Source: Camarhynchus parvulus (Eukaryota > Chordata > Aves > Passeriformes > Thraupidae). From it: 64,000 bases of DNA. Positions 48,601-59,411 of the stretch are shown here, piece by piece. How positions within the stretch are numbered: the first letter of the stretch is position 1; every line of letters begins with the position of its first letter. The translations under genes and the position numbers were made by a program. The stretch spans positions 2,247,501 to 2,311,500 of the forward strand of contig NC_044590.1 of assembly GCF_901933205.1 (NCBI RefSeq). Reading direction: 5' to 3'. The notes under the pieces were generated by a model. It worked only from the letters and a program-made list of their open reading frames with translations, was not told the origin of the DNA and searched no databases.

Positions 48601-51600
48601 AATTACACTAAAAACAGCAGGCAGCTGTAAAAATATTTGGGATTTTATACCTGATTAAATATAAAACATCTGAACACCAAGATTGTGGGTTCATCACTGT
48701 ACACATCATTTACTTGGGGGTTGAACTCAGTGATCCTTGTGGGTCCCTTCCAACTTGGAATATTCTCTGAACCTGTCCAGAATGAGGGTGCTTGGCAGGT
48801 TTTTTTCCTTCAATACATTTTGGACAGGTTGCAAAATGTAATTCCAGGGAGTCAAGCTGTAAGCTGCTTGTTTCATACCCCTGAATTTTTATTACCCTGC
48901 AAGTAATAGCTTCTGGGGCTGTTTCGGGCTGTTAAGTGCTTGCCATGGATTTTTTCCTACTGGACTGTGTGACATCTAGAAATTGTATTTTTATGGCAGC
49001 ATAAAAGTACACAAACAGCCCATAATCAGGTAAGAGGCAGTAATCCCTCTCCAGTGTTAACATGTTTATGGGGAACTGCAAGAACAGAATTTGACATCTT
49101 TCAGCCTTAGGAGGATATTATGGAATGAAAGCTTTTTGGTACCAGACTTAGAGCTGGAATTGCAGCTGTCAGTGCCACTGGATATGAAATTTGTTGTATA
49201 GCAGGATTCTCTCAGCCCTGTCTGCTGGAAGGATTTTTATCCCAAATTTCCTGCTGCCCTTGAGGAGCAAGAGATCCCACTGGGAATGTCCACTGTCCAT
49301 AATGACCCTGCTGGGACTGTCTTGCCCTTGAGTCTTATTATGCAAGAGAGCCATGACAAGTATTTTCTGTTAGCAGAATGTCTCTGAAACTCAGCATTTC
49401 TTACCTTGTGCACAGGTTTTCTAAATCTGGAGGATGAAGTTGTATGAATTTTTAAAACTCCTGTGAGTAGAGTGTGACATTCTTGGAATAAAAGAAAAAA
49501 AAAAAAGCAGAGATTTTCAAGCACCTTTGTGGATGCTTTTAAGGGCATCGCTGAACAGAAAATTGTTGTAAGCCTAAGATACTCCATCTCAATTAACAAA
49601 GTAAACTCCAGAGGAAAGGGGAATTATGATGATGCCTGGAAAAAGGCTGTGAGATGTCAGCTCAGCTCATGGAGACCCCATTAGCACAGACTGTGCTTCT
49701 TGTGGTAACAACTCCTTTTGCTTTTTGCTGTTTCTCCTGCCATTGCATTTAGGACTGCATCACTGCACCTCGAAACCTTCTGGTTTCTCTGTGCTCTTTG
49801 CTTTTACCTAATATTAAAGTTTAGATCGAGTTTGCTTCATATGACCTTGTAATTTTAGTGAGACAAATGACTTGGGAATGTTTCATCTTCTAATAAAATG
49901 CTAGAATAGTATTAAATACTTATTTCAACTTTTTTATAGCTAATTTTTGTTTGTTTGAAAGGTATTTATGCAGGCATTAATGTAGACATTTTATAAACAA
50001 GAGAAAACTAATTCAATCCTTTTAAAAATGTTAAAATCAGTTCTTTTAAATGCTTTTTCCATTGCTTTGGTTTTTTGTTTAAAAAGGGGTCAGAATATGG
50101 AGTCTGCTTCTGGACTTTGAGATGCATTGAGTAAAAACATTTCTCCATCAAACCCGCTTATTTAAGTCATTATTTAAAAACACTGCGTAATTTGCATATA
50201 CAGCAAATTTATGAAGTTTTAGTGTTCGTCTTTGCTATTTTTCCTCTTTTCTTGTTGTTTTTTCCCCTTGTGCATTTGACCTCACAGTAATTTAAAATAA
50301 AAAACAATGAAAGCTACTTAAACCCTTAAGTTCTAGAGCTGTAAAAAAAATAACTTGCATAAATAGTGTGATTTTTATAATACAATTAGTACTAATGACC
50401 TCCATCCTTCGTAAAGAAGGAAAGGAAATGTAAAGCTTAGTGCAGTGTTTTCTCAGTAAAATGACCACTTTACATAAGGAAAAAAAACCAAGAAGCAAGT
50501 GATGCAGCCTTACCTGGTCCAGGAGACGGCAGCATAATAATAAAAATAATACTAAAGATGATTTTGGGGCTCACTGTCCTTCAGCAGGGCCGGCGGTGCC
50601 GTTAACCATTAACGGAGCGCTCCATCCCGCAGGGCTGTCCGGGAACGCTGCTGCCTTCCCGGCAAAACAGCCGGAACGGGGCTGGGAATATCACCCGGGG
50701 CTGCGAATATTACCTAGGGCTGGGAATATCACCCAGGAGCTGGGAATATCACCCAGGAGCAGGAACAACGCTGTGTGCGCCCCCTAATCCCACCTGAGCC
50801 CCACGAGCCGCGGCCGCAGCACTGGGAGCTGCCTCCTCCTCTTCCCCCTCCTCCTCCTCCTCCTCCTCCTCCCCCTGCCCTTAACTGTTCGCCTGCCGAA
50901 ACTTTCCTGTTCCAGCAGGGAATTGCTGCTGCCGGGCATTCCCAGTGGCTGGCAGCTGAAAAGAGAATAAATCTCCTTGAAAGGGATCTCTCTTGAAAAG
51001 AGAAAGATCTCCCGGAAGCACAGACCTCTCTTGGGAGAAGCAGCTTAGCGGAAGTTAGAAAGAATTAAAGTGTAAGTTAGTGAAAGAATTCAGTGTGAGT
51101 GCCTCTTATAAATGGAACAACCTCTGCAAAACGGGGATCAAGCCCTGAGTGGGCCGAGGGGATAAGAAAAAAAGGGTTTGAATGGAACTGCTGGCACTTC
51201 TGCAGAACAGGGTCTGGCCCTGGTGGGGAAGGAGAAAAGGAGGAGGTTTAGGTGTGACTGCTGTGTCTGAATGCTTCTGTGAGCAAAGGACCAGCCCTGC
51301 TGGGCCAGGAAAATAAGAAGAGCTGATAGAAAATGCTAGAAAAACAGATAGGTGATGGATAGGAAACAGAAGGACATAATAATTATAAATCACAGCTATA
51401 AACAGAATGTAAGTCTTGTAGCAGTAAAGTGAGGTGTGTGTGATAAATGTGTGTGGTGGAACCGTGTGCCATGTTTGGAACCCTGAGATAAAGAAATGAC
51501 AAGTTCTGTAAGACCCCAGCCCTTCAAACTCTAATTTTTAGATAAGCAAACAAACAGACGCCAGAATTGTAAAAGTATAAAAGTCTGTGTGAAATGAACC

Positions 51601-54600
51601 CCAGGCAGAAATGCACCAGGAGGTGTTAACCCTGTGTGTTCTCTGGTGTCAGAAAGGTGTGCTGTGCTTTGCAGTACCTGCTGTGGAGCAGATTGCTTTG
51701 AACCATCCTTCACACACACACTGTTTGCTGCTACAGCCTTTTAAACGTTCTTTAATAAGTGGAAAGTTGAACTTAAATGTGTTGGGATTGGGAGGAAACA
51801 TTGTGATAAAAATAGCATGTTGGTCAGAAATAAACAGAGAAAACCTCAAAGTAAGTTAAGGCACAGCTGCAGGTATGACAGGTACAAAATTATCACTGAT
51901 TTTAGGAGAAACTCTGTAAATTGAGGCTTTTTCTTGAACTGGTTTTGAAGCAAATGCTGCAGCTCCTGAGTGGAAGTTCACATTCTGTGAATCACTAGGT
52001 GGGAAATTTCCACTGCTCCCAAGTTGTCCTTTGCTCCCTGACCCATTGCATGGCTGGGTTGGGTGACAGTGTAAGAAAAACATGTTCAGCAAATTTCACA
52101 CTCCTGAACTTTCAATGGCTAAACCTCTGGAAAATTCTCTCTCTTAAAACAAGTTTTAGTTAAATGTGGCAAACAAGAATAATCTTTAATACACGAGCTT
52201 GTGTGTGGCTGGGAGATGAACAGTGAAATGATCAATGATCTTCCTAAATGTCCCTGTTTGAAGAGGGACACTCAGGTTGTGGCCATCCATGTCCCATATC
52301 CTGGTGGGAATTGTGCATTTCCTGGTAATAGTCACGTTCAGGAGAACTGCAGGAATTCACTGTTAAAATGTGGGAAAGAGCCTTTAGGTTTCTCTGAAGA
52401 CACCAGACTGTAACACTGGTGTGAATATTTAGATATGAAAACATATCTGCCTGTTGTTTATTTGTATTACATTAAGACTGGAGTAGTCATGCACAGAACT
52501 ACATTTTAGATGCCATAAAAAAAATAAATGTGTCCATGTAGTTTACAGCAAGAAATAATGTACAACTCTTGTCTTAGCTGAAACTGTAAACTCTAGAATT
52601 CAGGAAGTCAAATTAAGAGTTCATTACTACTTTAAAAATCCTGTATTTTATACTTTAAGAAAGATAAAAACTATGTAATTTAGGAATGTGCTCTATTCAA
52701 GGTGCTAAGAACTCAGCAAGTACCTTCATCTATATTTAAAGGCCCAAGATAAACAAGGCACAGCAGAGGAGACCCTGTGATATCATAAAAGAAACATCTG
52801 CCCCAAGACCTTAATTAATCAGAAGGAAGAAACATCTGGATTTGCAGAACTGAGACTTCTTTCTGCTTTTTATCTCATTAAGATGTTTGGAAGAGTATGG
52901 TCTCTGACATAATCCAATGTTGTCATGGCAAAAAATTTTTTTTCAGGGAATGGAAAGAACGCTGTCCTCATTTCCTTGTTTCTTGTAAATACTTTTCAGT
53001 TTTGAACAATTCTGCCTGTGTTTTCTGGGAACCTGAATTTGCTTACTCTTTTAGAAATGCAACATTTAATGAAATTAGTCTGCTGACAAAATATGTTTGA
53101 AAAATGATGTGTTAGGAAACCACCCTAGAAAAGAAATTGTGGGGCTTCTATAAAGGAATTTGCGGGTCTTCTTTAGAACCAAGTCAGCTGCCAGCTCCTG
53201 CCTCAGAATGGAGACTGAAATTCTTGATTTGACTTTCAGTTTTGACAGTCAATTTCTTGATTTTTTTCTTCTCACTCCCAAGTGTGAGATCACACCAGGT
53301 TGGGATTTCTCCATGAGTAGAAATGGAGAAATATGGGCTACTCCCCCATTTCTTGGGTGTGACTGATCCTCTTCCTGCCTGCTGTGCCTCTCTCTAAGCC
53401 CCGTGTCTCCTCTCAGTCTCAGGTTCATTTTTGAAGCTGTGCTCAGCACTTGAGCAAAGTCCTGCCCATATGTCCTTTCATTTGTTTAATTCCTACTGCA
53501 AATACAGGAGTAACCTTTCTAAACCTTCATTTAGGAAAAGAAGAGTAATGGCAGAGGCAGGATTATAAATTAATCTTGCAGATTAATAGAAAGCTTCTGC
53601 ATTTAACAAGATAACAACAACAAAAAAAAAAACCAAACCCAAACCAACCAAACAAACAAACAAAAAAACCAAAAACCCAAAACAAACGAACAACCCCTCC
53701 CCAAAGAAACCCAAAAAAAAAAAGCAAATTGAGATCTTAGACAAGAAAACATCATGGTCAATGGGCTGGTACATCAAATTATTGCAAATGTGCACAGGAA
53801 AACATTTGTGCCTTCAACCATGAAACATGTGGAGGTACACAGAGCACATTACAGCCATTATCCAGATTAATTTATGAAAGTAGTTGGAAACTTGGGAGTG
53901 TTTGATAAATCAGATAAGGGTATGGTCTCTGTGATACAATCCAGTGAGGCAGCAAGGCAAGGGTAATGAATTATTCTGCTTTTATGACTCCTTTTTATTC
54001 CCACAGTAAAATAAAAATAAACAAACAAAAAAAAACCCAAACAAAAAACCCCTTCACGTTTTCCTGTCTACCAGTTGAAGAGAAAAATTTGCTGTCTGTT
54101 CCACATGTAGAGGAATAACACGTTTGCTCCCATCAGTTGTTTTTTCTTATCTCACTAAGGTGAAAGACAAATTCAAGAGCAGAATGGCATCCAGGTCTTA
54201 ATCAGATGAACTCATAACTAAAAATCAGAAAGTACTTTTGGGTTTAGCTGTGGGGTTCAGTAAATTGAGTAGATGCTAATTAGGAATACTTTAAGTACAT
54301 TTGTGCCAGTAAAACAAGGAACCCATGAAAAGAAAATACACAAATAAAAGAATTAGTTCGGAGCGTTGTTTATAGGAGACAGAAAAAGAAATATGCAATT
54401 TTGTCCTTTCTTTTCTTTCATGAAGTGTGGTGTTCCCTTTCAAGAGGAAGATGTGATTGTTCTTAATGGTAATAAAGAGGATGTGGAAATTCTGAAGAAA
54501 AGGATGGAGGAAAGAAGACTTAAAAGTAAATTGGAAAAGGTGAGATTTCTATACATTATTTATTATAAAGTTGGAAGAGTTCTTGTCTGCAATGAATCTG

Positions 54601-57600
54601 CTCTTAGATTTGCTGATCTTTATAAAAATGGAGGAATTTACTCCATGAGCTGTGCTGTATTTAAACACTACTTTGGAAAGCAGTGGGGGGTTTTTTTGTG
54701 TGTATTTGGCCAATAACATCTTGAAGTTGTACATCCTAAACTTTCTCCTGACCAGCAGGAAGTGCCTTGTGCACTCAAAATGGGTAAAATGGAACAATAT
54801 TTTGTGGTTTTCTTGAAATGAATTCATTCTAGTAATGAGCTACATCATCCCTGTATTTCTTGTGGCAGTTGCTGATGACAGCATCAGTTTTTTGATCTTA
54901 TAAAACAAGATGTTTTTTATTGGCCTCTGTCAGAACCAGGATGTTGGGGTCTGTGCATTCCTGGGCTGGTGCTGTAAGGGTGTGGAAGTTGATTGATGTT
55001 TTGTGCTTCTCCCAGTCCTCAGCAATCACTGCTCCCCTAATTCCCACCGTGCTGTTGAGGCCTTTGCATTTTGATGTCTGCCCAGGTAAAATGCAGTGGA
55101 AATGAAATCCTTGCAGCTCTGCCCTGGGAGCTGGGAGCTGTTCTGTGCTGCTGAGCTGTCAAATGGCACTTCTGCATTTGGGGATTTTGTCAGCACTGCT
55201 GTTTTCCCCTGAACTCCCTGGAGGATGCCAGAGCAAGCAAACCTTTAGTGCTGACTCAGTTCAGGGTGCTCAGACTTAGCTGGATCTCAGGAACATAAAT
55301 CATAAATCATAAATCTGATGCTTTCAGCCTCTGAGACTTGAGATGGAGGTTTCATCCCTTGATTTTGCCATGCAAATATTTCCCTGGTTTGTTTTCAAAC
55401 AAATGCTTGTTTACTTGCTGGGGAGCATATGATTCCTTCTCATCACAGGGGCTTTATTCATCTGTGCCAGTGCAGCATCACTGGGCCTGGGCAATACATC
55501 AAAAGGATGCTTTTCCATAAAAATCCTGCTGGTCTGCTTCCTGTTGTTCATAGTCTCTGCATCTCATGTCTGATGACTTCTGGCATAAGAGTGATAATCT
55601 CATGGTGTCTGTTCAGAGGGTTTTCTCTTTTTTTCCCCTCAGTACTCGGTAGTTAAAAGTTTGGGGTAAAAAATACATTTATAATTTGTTGCTAGACTGT
55701 TGCAGACCTCAGCAGATGAGTGAGTGGTTGGTTGCACTTGGTTTGCTTTAGAAACAGGGCCCTAACAAAGCACCTGTAGCTTTGGAGCAAGTAATTTTGA
55801 ATAATCTGGAGGGTGATGCTGCCCACAATTTCTGCCCAGCTAAGTGCCTGAGTGTGCAGGGCAGTTGTGGCTTTAGGGTGACAGCACAAAAGGACACAGT
55901 GCCCTGCTCCTGGGGCTCTGTGCCCTGGGGGAAGATGCAAATGGCATTTGTTTGGGTAGTGGAGAATTACAGGATAGGATTTGCAAATCTCAGCCTCAGG
56001 TGGTGACCTTGGTGCCCCAGCTGCTCCCTGCAGCTGGAACCACCTCTGCTGTCCCTGCACTTCTGAGACCTGGGAGCCCCAGTGCCAGTGGCAGCACAAT
56101 TCCCACTGTCCTGGCGCTGTTACCCAGATTTCCTGCTCCCTTCTTTCCTCCTTTCCTCCCTTCAGGCTCAGTGGACCTGCTGTGTTTGGGGCAGGAGGCA
56201 CAAACCCCTTTTCTTTATGCCCATGAGACAAAACCTCAGGAAGATGCAGCTGGGACCAGGATACAAAATGATTGAAGCTCAGCTGTCACTGTGCCCATAC
56301 TGAAATCTCTCCAATCTATATTCTGCATCCAGAGTTACAAACAGCTGGGAAATGACTTTGCTTTGTGAATCCACCCCTAGAAAAGATGGGAATCCCCTGC
56401 ACTGGGGTTTTCCAGGTGCCTGAAGGGCAGAATGGACAGGAGCTGGTCTGTGGAAGGTTGGATGGGATGAGCTTTAGGGTCCTTGCCACCCAGAGCATTC
56501 CATGGAGCTGCCTCCAGCTGATCCTCTGCCACCCCCTCCTGGGTCAGCTTTGCAGCGACATTTGCTGGGGCATTTTCTCCTCTGCTTCACAGCAGGGGTT
56601 CTCCTGAGCTTTAGAACAGAATTAAATGTATTTATTTTCCTTGAGTCTGTGCAGCTGCCTTACAACATGTTCACAATTCAGAATAATGCTAATGACTGTT
56701 ACAGTGCATCTTTCTTTTTATGTAATCAAAGCCAGTAATGGGATTCTTCTTGTTTTTTCTGTTTCTTAATCTGTACAAACATAAATTAATTTGGAAAATC
56801 TGCTGCACAGATGCTTTTCAACAAGTTAGATTAACTATTTGCATCTTTTCTTCCCAAGCAATCCTGCAGCAGAGGGTTCAGTTATTGGCAGGTACCCAGG
56901 GGGGATTTTTTTATGGACTAAACAAAATGGAGTGGATACAAGATTCCAGATTCTTCTGACATTTTTATTGAAAAACATCTTTATTTATTTCAATTAATTG
57001 TGTCTTATTAATGTTGTGCAATTTATTGTGCTGCTGGGTGGGTTCAGATGATCAGTTAATGAGAATAACACACCCCCCTTTCAAAGTATGCAACCCAAAA
57101 TATTAAATCCAGACAAATCCAATTTTGTCCTGCACAGTTTTCTTTAATGCAGGGTTCTCAAGATTATTATTTTTTCCATGTAGAAATAATACCAAAAATG
57201 TGGAAGTAAGAGTTCTACTGGGTAAGAAATAAAAATGTTCTGAATTCAGTTGTGTGTCTATCAAATACAAGTTGGGAGTTTTATCTCCTTTCAGTCTGTT
57301 ACAGATTTCTGCTTGTGTTGTTTCAGAAATCAAAGAAAGGCAAGACAGCAGCAGCAGCTGCTCAGCAAGAGCCCTCTGCAGGTAATATTCTCCAAATTCC
57401 TGTGTCACCTTCTGAGTCCTGAAGCTGTCAGGATTTCATTTTTCTGTTTTTTGAAATTTATTTATTTTTTTAGATTCTCCAGGTCCTTCGAAAGCTAAGA
57501 GTGGAAAGGATTGTGTCAATTCCAGCTCTGGGGAAAACAGGCAGATAATCTTCACCAAAAGTTCAGGTTAGTGGTTAATCCTGATGTGAAAATGGGACCA

Positions 57601-59411
57601 GATTTGCTTGTTTGTGTCATTCTGATATTGCTTTAAGTTGGGAACTTGACTTCATGAGATTAGAGATTCTTATTTACACACTGATGGGTTTGCTGTGTCT
57701 GTTTTCCTGGCTGTGATGTAGTGGAGGAGAATTTACAGTTTCCTGATGCACAGTTGATCAAAAACTATGTTATGGCATTTTATTTGGATGACTTTTGTTA
57801 AAAATCCCTGAATATTTAACTTCGAATCCTCTGTTTTACCTGATAATTTGCTGTGAGACCTTGGGAATACTGGAATAGAGCTTTAGGATGAACTGATGAA
57901 CCTACAGCAGCCTTAAATCCAAAGAGTGGTGCCTCCTCTTTATTTAATTATTTATTTATTCTGCTATTTAATGTCCCCAGACTGATATTTTCAAGCAGAA
58001 TGGGTACATCTTTAAGGTCAGTCTGAGGTTTCTGTGGGAAGAATTAAACACTGTACATTAAAAAATAAGAATAATTGGAAGAATCTGAGAATGATGATCT
58101 GTAGATAAACTGGGAGAAGCTGAAATTCCATCAGCAATGCCTGACCTGCCCTCTACTGTCTGCTTTTATACAGGAGAGATTTCTAAAAATATTTCATCCC
58201 AGATGAAGAGAATTGCTCCTGGATGTTGAGCAACCTCATAATGCTATTAATATTAAAGAATTTTTTATTTTCTGAGGGTGTAAAAAAAAAAAAATGCTTT
58301 TTGAAACTGTTTCTGTTGAGGTTGCACACTCAAGTCTGTGAGGATTTGGGCTGCATACACAATTCTGTGAGAATTTGGGTTTCACACACAATTTTGTGAG
58401 GATTTGGGATTGCACACACGATTTTGGGGTTGCACATGCAATTCTGTGAGGATTTAGGGTTGCACAGCCAATTCTCTGAGGATTTAGGGTTGCACATCCA
58501 ATTCTGTGATGATTTAGGGTTGCACACCCAATTCTGTGAGGATTTAGGGCTGCACACCCAATTCTGTGAGGATTTAGGGCTGCACACCCAATTCTTGGCA
58601 GCCCCTGTGCCTGAGTTTGGCTCAGGATGTTGAATTTCTGCATTTGTTTCTCTGCAGCAGAGACTTGGCTTTTTCAAACACCATCCTGCAGCTTGGGAGA
58701 TGAAATAGTAAAAAAAAAAAAGGTATTTTTACGATAAAATACACTGAGAAAAATGGTCTGAGGAACAGAGGATGGGCATTTCCCCACTGCAGACATCAAA
58801 TGATGCAGAGCATTGTTGTTGGTCATAACTTTGCAAAGAATGAAGGGAGCAGAGGGATTCCCTGGGGAAAGGTGTGGCACAAGTTCAGTTTTTGGCATTT
58901 GGGAGCTGATTTCCAAACAATACTGCAGGCTGCTGGGGGCTTTCTTGTTGCTAAACACCAGAGCTCATCAGGCATTTTTCACTTGGAGGAATAAATGTTG
59001 TCAGTTCTGAATTGCAGTGCGAGAGAGTTGCAGAATTCCTCTGAAGATTTCTACATGTATTTTGAGTGTGAATTCTAAAAGCTGTTGCATCCAGTTGTGG
59101 GAGATATTTACGAGAGAGCTGAAAAATGCATATATTTAAATTTTCAAACGCTGTTTTTCATCTTGATTTAACTACCTTTGTCCATTGTAAGCTGTCATGC
59201 TTCATTGTGTTCCTTTTTCCCCTCAGAGAATGGAAACCCATCAGTCCCAGGAAAAGTCAATAAAGCTCCATCCAGCAGCACCAAGAGATCCATTGCAGAC
59301 AGCGAGGACAAGTCTGAGGCTTACAAATCTATTTTTACAACTCACAGCTCAGCAAAACGTTCCAAGGAGGAGTGTTCCAACTGGGTTACTCACACAGCTT
59401 ACTATTTCTGA
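36631..59411 (+). CDS. RTF2: Replication termination factor 2 homolog, complete coding span
   Basis: Nuclear protein related to fission yeast Rtf2. In vertebrates it is linked to replication-fork stability and removed from stalled forks by proteasome shuttles. Nine coding exons total 924 nt, 307 aa (human 306 as I remember it). The N terminus MGCDGGTIPKRHELVKGP is the family signature. A RING/U-box-like core spans residues about 38-160: YCALSQEKLRRPIVACELG, LYNKDAIIEYLLDK, ARFICPVVGLEMNGRHRFCF, CGCVFSERALKEI, CGVPFQEEDVIVLNG. A basic, serine-rich tail follows, ending KRSIADSEDKSEAYKSIF and VTHTAYYF. All phases close. GCNT7 lies antisense inside the 14-kb intron 5. Confidence 0.97.
36890..37365 (+). 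mobile_element. CR1 fragment with 30-bp minisatellite (9 copies), RTF2 intron 1
   Basis: ATGGAGAAT recurs about every 30 bp from 36892 to 37134 (nine units), then GGATCCCCAGGGATCTTTCC through GGAACTGCTCAGGGAGG, nearly identical to the copy at 13,440-13,960. Confidence 0.92.
37542..37636 (+). CDS. RTF2: RTF2 coding exon 2
   Basis: Acceptor TTTCCCTCCAG, then VDKVAELVARWFYCALSQEK and LRRPIVACELG; donor GGCAG|GTGGGA, phase 2. Confidence 0.95.
37655..38270. repeat. Extremely AT-rich low-complexity tract, RTF2 intron 2
   Basis: About 600 bp made almost only of ATTAAATATAAAATTA-type words with barely any G or C. No strict period; degenerate units such as TATAAATATAAATTCTAAAT recur. Confidence 0.9.
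38304..38397 (+). CDS. RTF2: RTF2 coding exon 3
   Basis: Acceptor TCTGTTACAG, then (R)LYNKDAIIEYLLDKSPDK and SASHIKSIK; donor AAG|GTAACC, phase 0. Confidence 0.95.
38555..39060 (-). mobile_element. CR1 LINE fragment abutting RTF2 exon 4
   Basis: Minus-oriented CR1: ACCAGGTTGGAAGAGACTTT...GACTCCACCACCTCTCTGGG...TCTCCTTTTCTCCAGGCTGA...GGCCCAGCACTGGAGCTGTG. It ends about 24 bp before the exon 4 acceptor. Confidence 0.92.
39085..39224 (+). CDS. RTF2: RTF2 coding exon 4
   Basis: Acceptor TTCCTTTGCAG, then NVTELQLVDNPAWCGDKESI and ARFICPVVGLEMNGRH; donor CACAG|GTCAGG, phase 2. Includes a zinc-binding-type Cys. Confidence 0.96.
39540..39930 (-). mobile_element. CR1 LINE 3' fragment, RTF2 intron 4
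   Basis: GATTTGGGTTGGGAGGGACC...GCCATGGGCAAGGACACCTC...CATCCAGCCTGGCCTTGGGC...TCCTGGGGCTCCTCCAGGCC, minus orientation. Confidence 0.9.
40362..40440 (+). CDS. RTF2: RTF2 coding exon 5
   Basis: Acceptor TTTCTTGGAAG, then (R)FCFLRNCGCVFSERALKE and EVCHK; donor AAG|GTGAGT, phase 0. Part of the RING-like domain. Confidence 0.96.
40441..43680. other. RTF2 intron 5, left of GCNT7
   Basis: AT-rich intron. A 156-codon open frame at 42351-42821 matches no family I know and has no exon support, so it is not called. No repeat recognised. Confidence 0.5.
43684..43689 (-). terminator. GCNT7: Candidate GCNT7 polyA signal
   Basis: TTTATT on the plus strand (AATAAA on the minus), about 250 nt downstream of the GCNT7 stop. 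Confidence 0.4.
43936..44162 (-). CDS. GCNT7: GCNT7 coding exon 3 and stop
   Basis: Acceptor TTATCTCTGCAG, then (G)HYVRDICIYGLGDLQWIIE and SPHLFANKFE to FNMQLDV; TGA at the complement of 43936-43938. Confidence 0.94.
43936..46380 (-). CDS. GCNT7: Beta-1,6-N-acetylglucosaminyltransferase family member 7, complete coding span
   Basis: Golgi type II membrane glycosyltransferase of the GT14 / core-2 branching family, presumed to transfer GlcNAc from UDP-GlcNAc; the acceptor of GCNT7 is not well established. Three minus-strand coding exons (46380-45405, 44996-44901, 44162-43936) total 1299 nt, 432 aa (human about 430). Seen: a short cytosolic tail, a signal anchor at residues about 11-31 (FLVCVAVCMFIYTFIYL), a cysteine-rich stem, FSLAYIITIHKELEMFVRLL, IYCIHIDEKSP, VINLCGQDYPLKTN, and SPDEHYWVTL carrying the family catalytic Glu near residue 315. 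The C-terminal GHYVRDICIYGLGDL and ANKFE blocks match family members. Nested antisense in RTF2 intron 5, as expected from the human locus. Confidence 0.95.
44901..44996 (-). CDS. GCNT7: GCNT7 coding exon 2 (small)
   Basis: Acceptor TTTTGAAAG, then (D)APGATPNAGWQGDLRAIKW and KDQEGLSHKGCK; donor CAAAG|GTAACG. Matches the conserved PGA-PNA-W-LRAIKW segment of GCNT enzymes. Phase 1 in and out. Confidence 0.93.
45405..46380 (-). CDS. GCNT7: GCNT7 coding exon 1
   Basis: ATG at the complement of 46378-46380. 976 nt encoding the anchor, stem and most of the catalytic domain; donor CCTG|GTAAGA, phase 1. An acceptor TTTTCCTTTCAG before 46435 gives 54 nt of 5'UTR in the same exon. Confidence 0.95.
46435..50513 (-). 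other. Probable GCNT7 5'UTR intron (within RTF2 intron 5)
   Basis: AT-rich with no coding signal. A CR1 3' terminus is at 48,700-48,770. The upstream boundary rests on the donor CCAG|GTAAGG on the minus strand at 50513. Confidence 0.4.
48700..48770 (+). mobile_element. Short CR1 3' terminus
   Basis: GGGGGTTGAACTCAGTGATC and GTGGGTCCCTTCCAACTTGG are the last about 70 bp of a CR1. Confidence 0.75.
50514..50900 (-). promoter_or_regulatory. GCNT7: Candidate GCNT7 promoter and noncoding first exon
   Basis: A small GC/CpG-rich island in an otherwise AT-rich intron. On the minus strand it ends in CTCCTGGACCAG|GTAAGG, a near-perfect donor, 4.1 kb upstream of the GCNT7 start exon's acceptor. It contains a short tandem GCTGGGAATATCACCCAGGA repeat (50,690-50,760) and a CCT run (50,833-50,874). 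Confidence 0.45.
50980..51330. repeat. Diverged tandem repeat, about 70 bp unit, 3 copies
   Basis: Units share a TGGAACTGCTG...CTTCTGCAGAACAGGGTCTG...CCCTGGTGGGGAAGGA skeleton. Could be a fragment of a retroelement; not identified. Confidence 0.4.
51340..54425. other. RTF2 intron 5, right part
   Basis: AT-rich. Apart from the A/C-rich tract I see nothing I can name. Confidence 0.5.
53600..53725. repeat. A/C-rich low-complexity tract
   Basis: AAACCAAACAAACAAACAAA-type sequence over about 120 bp, RTF2 intron 5. Confidence 0.85.
54426..54539 (+). CDS. RTF2: RTF2 coding exon 6
   Basis: Acceptor TTTCTTTCATGAAG, then CGVPFQEEDVIVLNGNKEDV and MEERRLKSKLEK; donor AAG|GTGAGA, phase 0. Completes the second zinc-binding-type unit. 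Confidence 0.96.
56360..56510 (+). mobile_element. Degenerate CR1 3' fragment
   Basis: GAAGGTTGGATGGGATGAGC, TTTAGGGTCCTTGCCACCCA, GAGCATTCCATGG. Diverged. Confidence 0.55.
57327..57381 (+). CDS. RTF2: RTF2 coding exon 7
   Basis: Acceptor GTTGTTTCAG, then KSKKGKTAAAAAQQEPSA; donor GCAG|GTAATA, phase 1. Lys-rich linker, with an alanine run from a GCA/GCT repeat. Confidence 0.9.
57474..57566 (+). CDS. RTF2: RTF2 coding exon 8
   Basis: Acceptor TTTTTTTAG, then (D)SPGPSKAKSGKDCVNSSSG; donor TCAG|GTTAGT, phase 1. PGPSK is shared with human. Confidence 0.9.
58321..58600. repeat. 30-bp minisatellite, about 9-10 copies, RTF2 intron 8
   Basis: Unit GGTTGCACACCCAATTCTGT, GAGGATTTAG. The right half keeps an exact 30-bp period; the left half is diverged. 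Confidence 0.93.
59227..59411 (+). CDS. RTF2: RTF2 coding exon 9 and stop
   Basis: Acceptor TTTTTCCCCTCAG, then (E)NGNPSVPGKVNKAPSSSTK, RSIADSEDKSEAYKSIFTTH and SSAKRSKEECSNWVTH to TAYYF; TGA at 59409-59411. The last 40 residues are the most conserved part of the tail. Confidence 0.96.
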
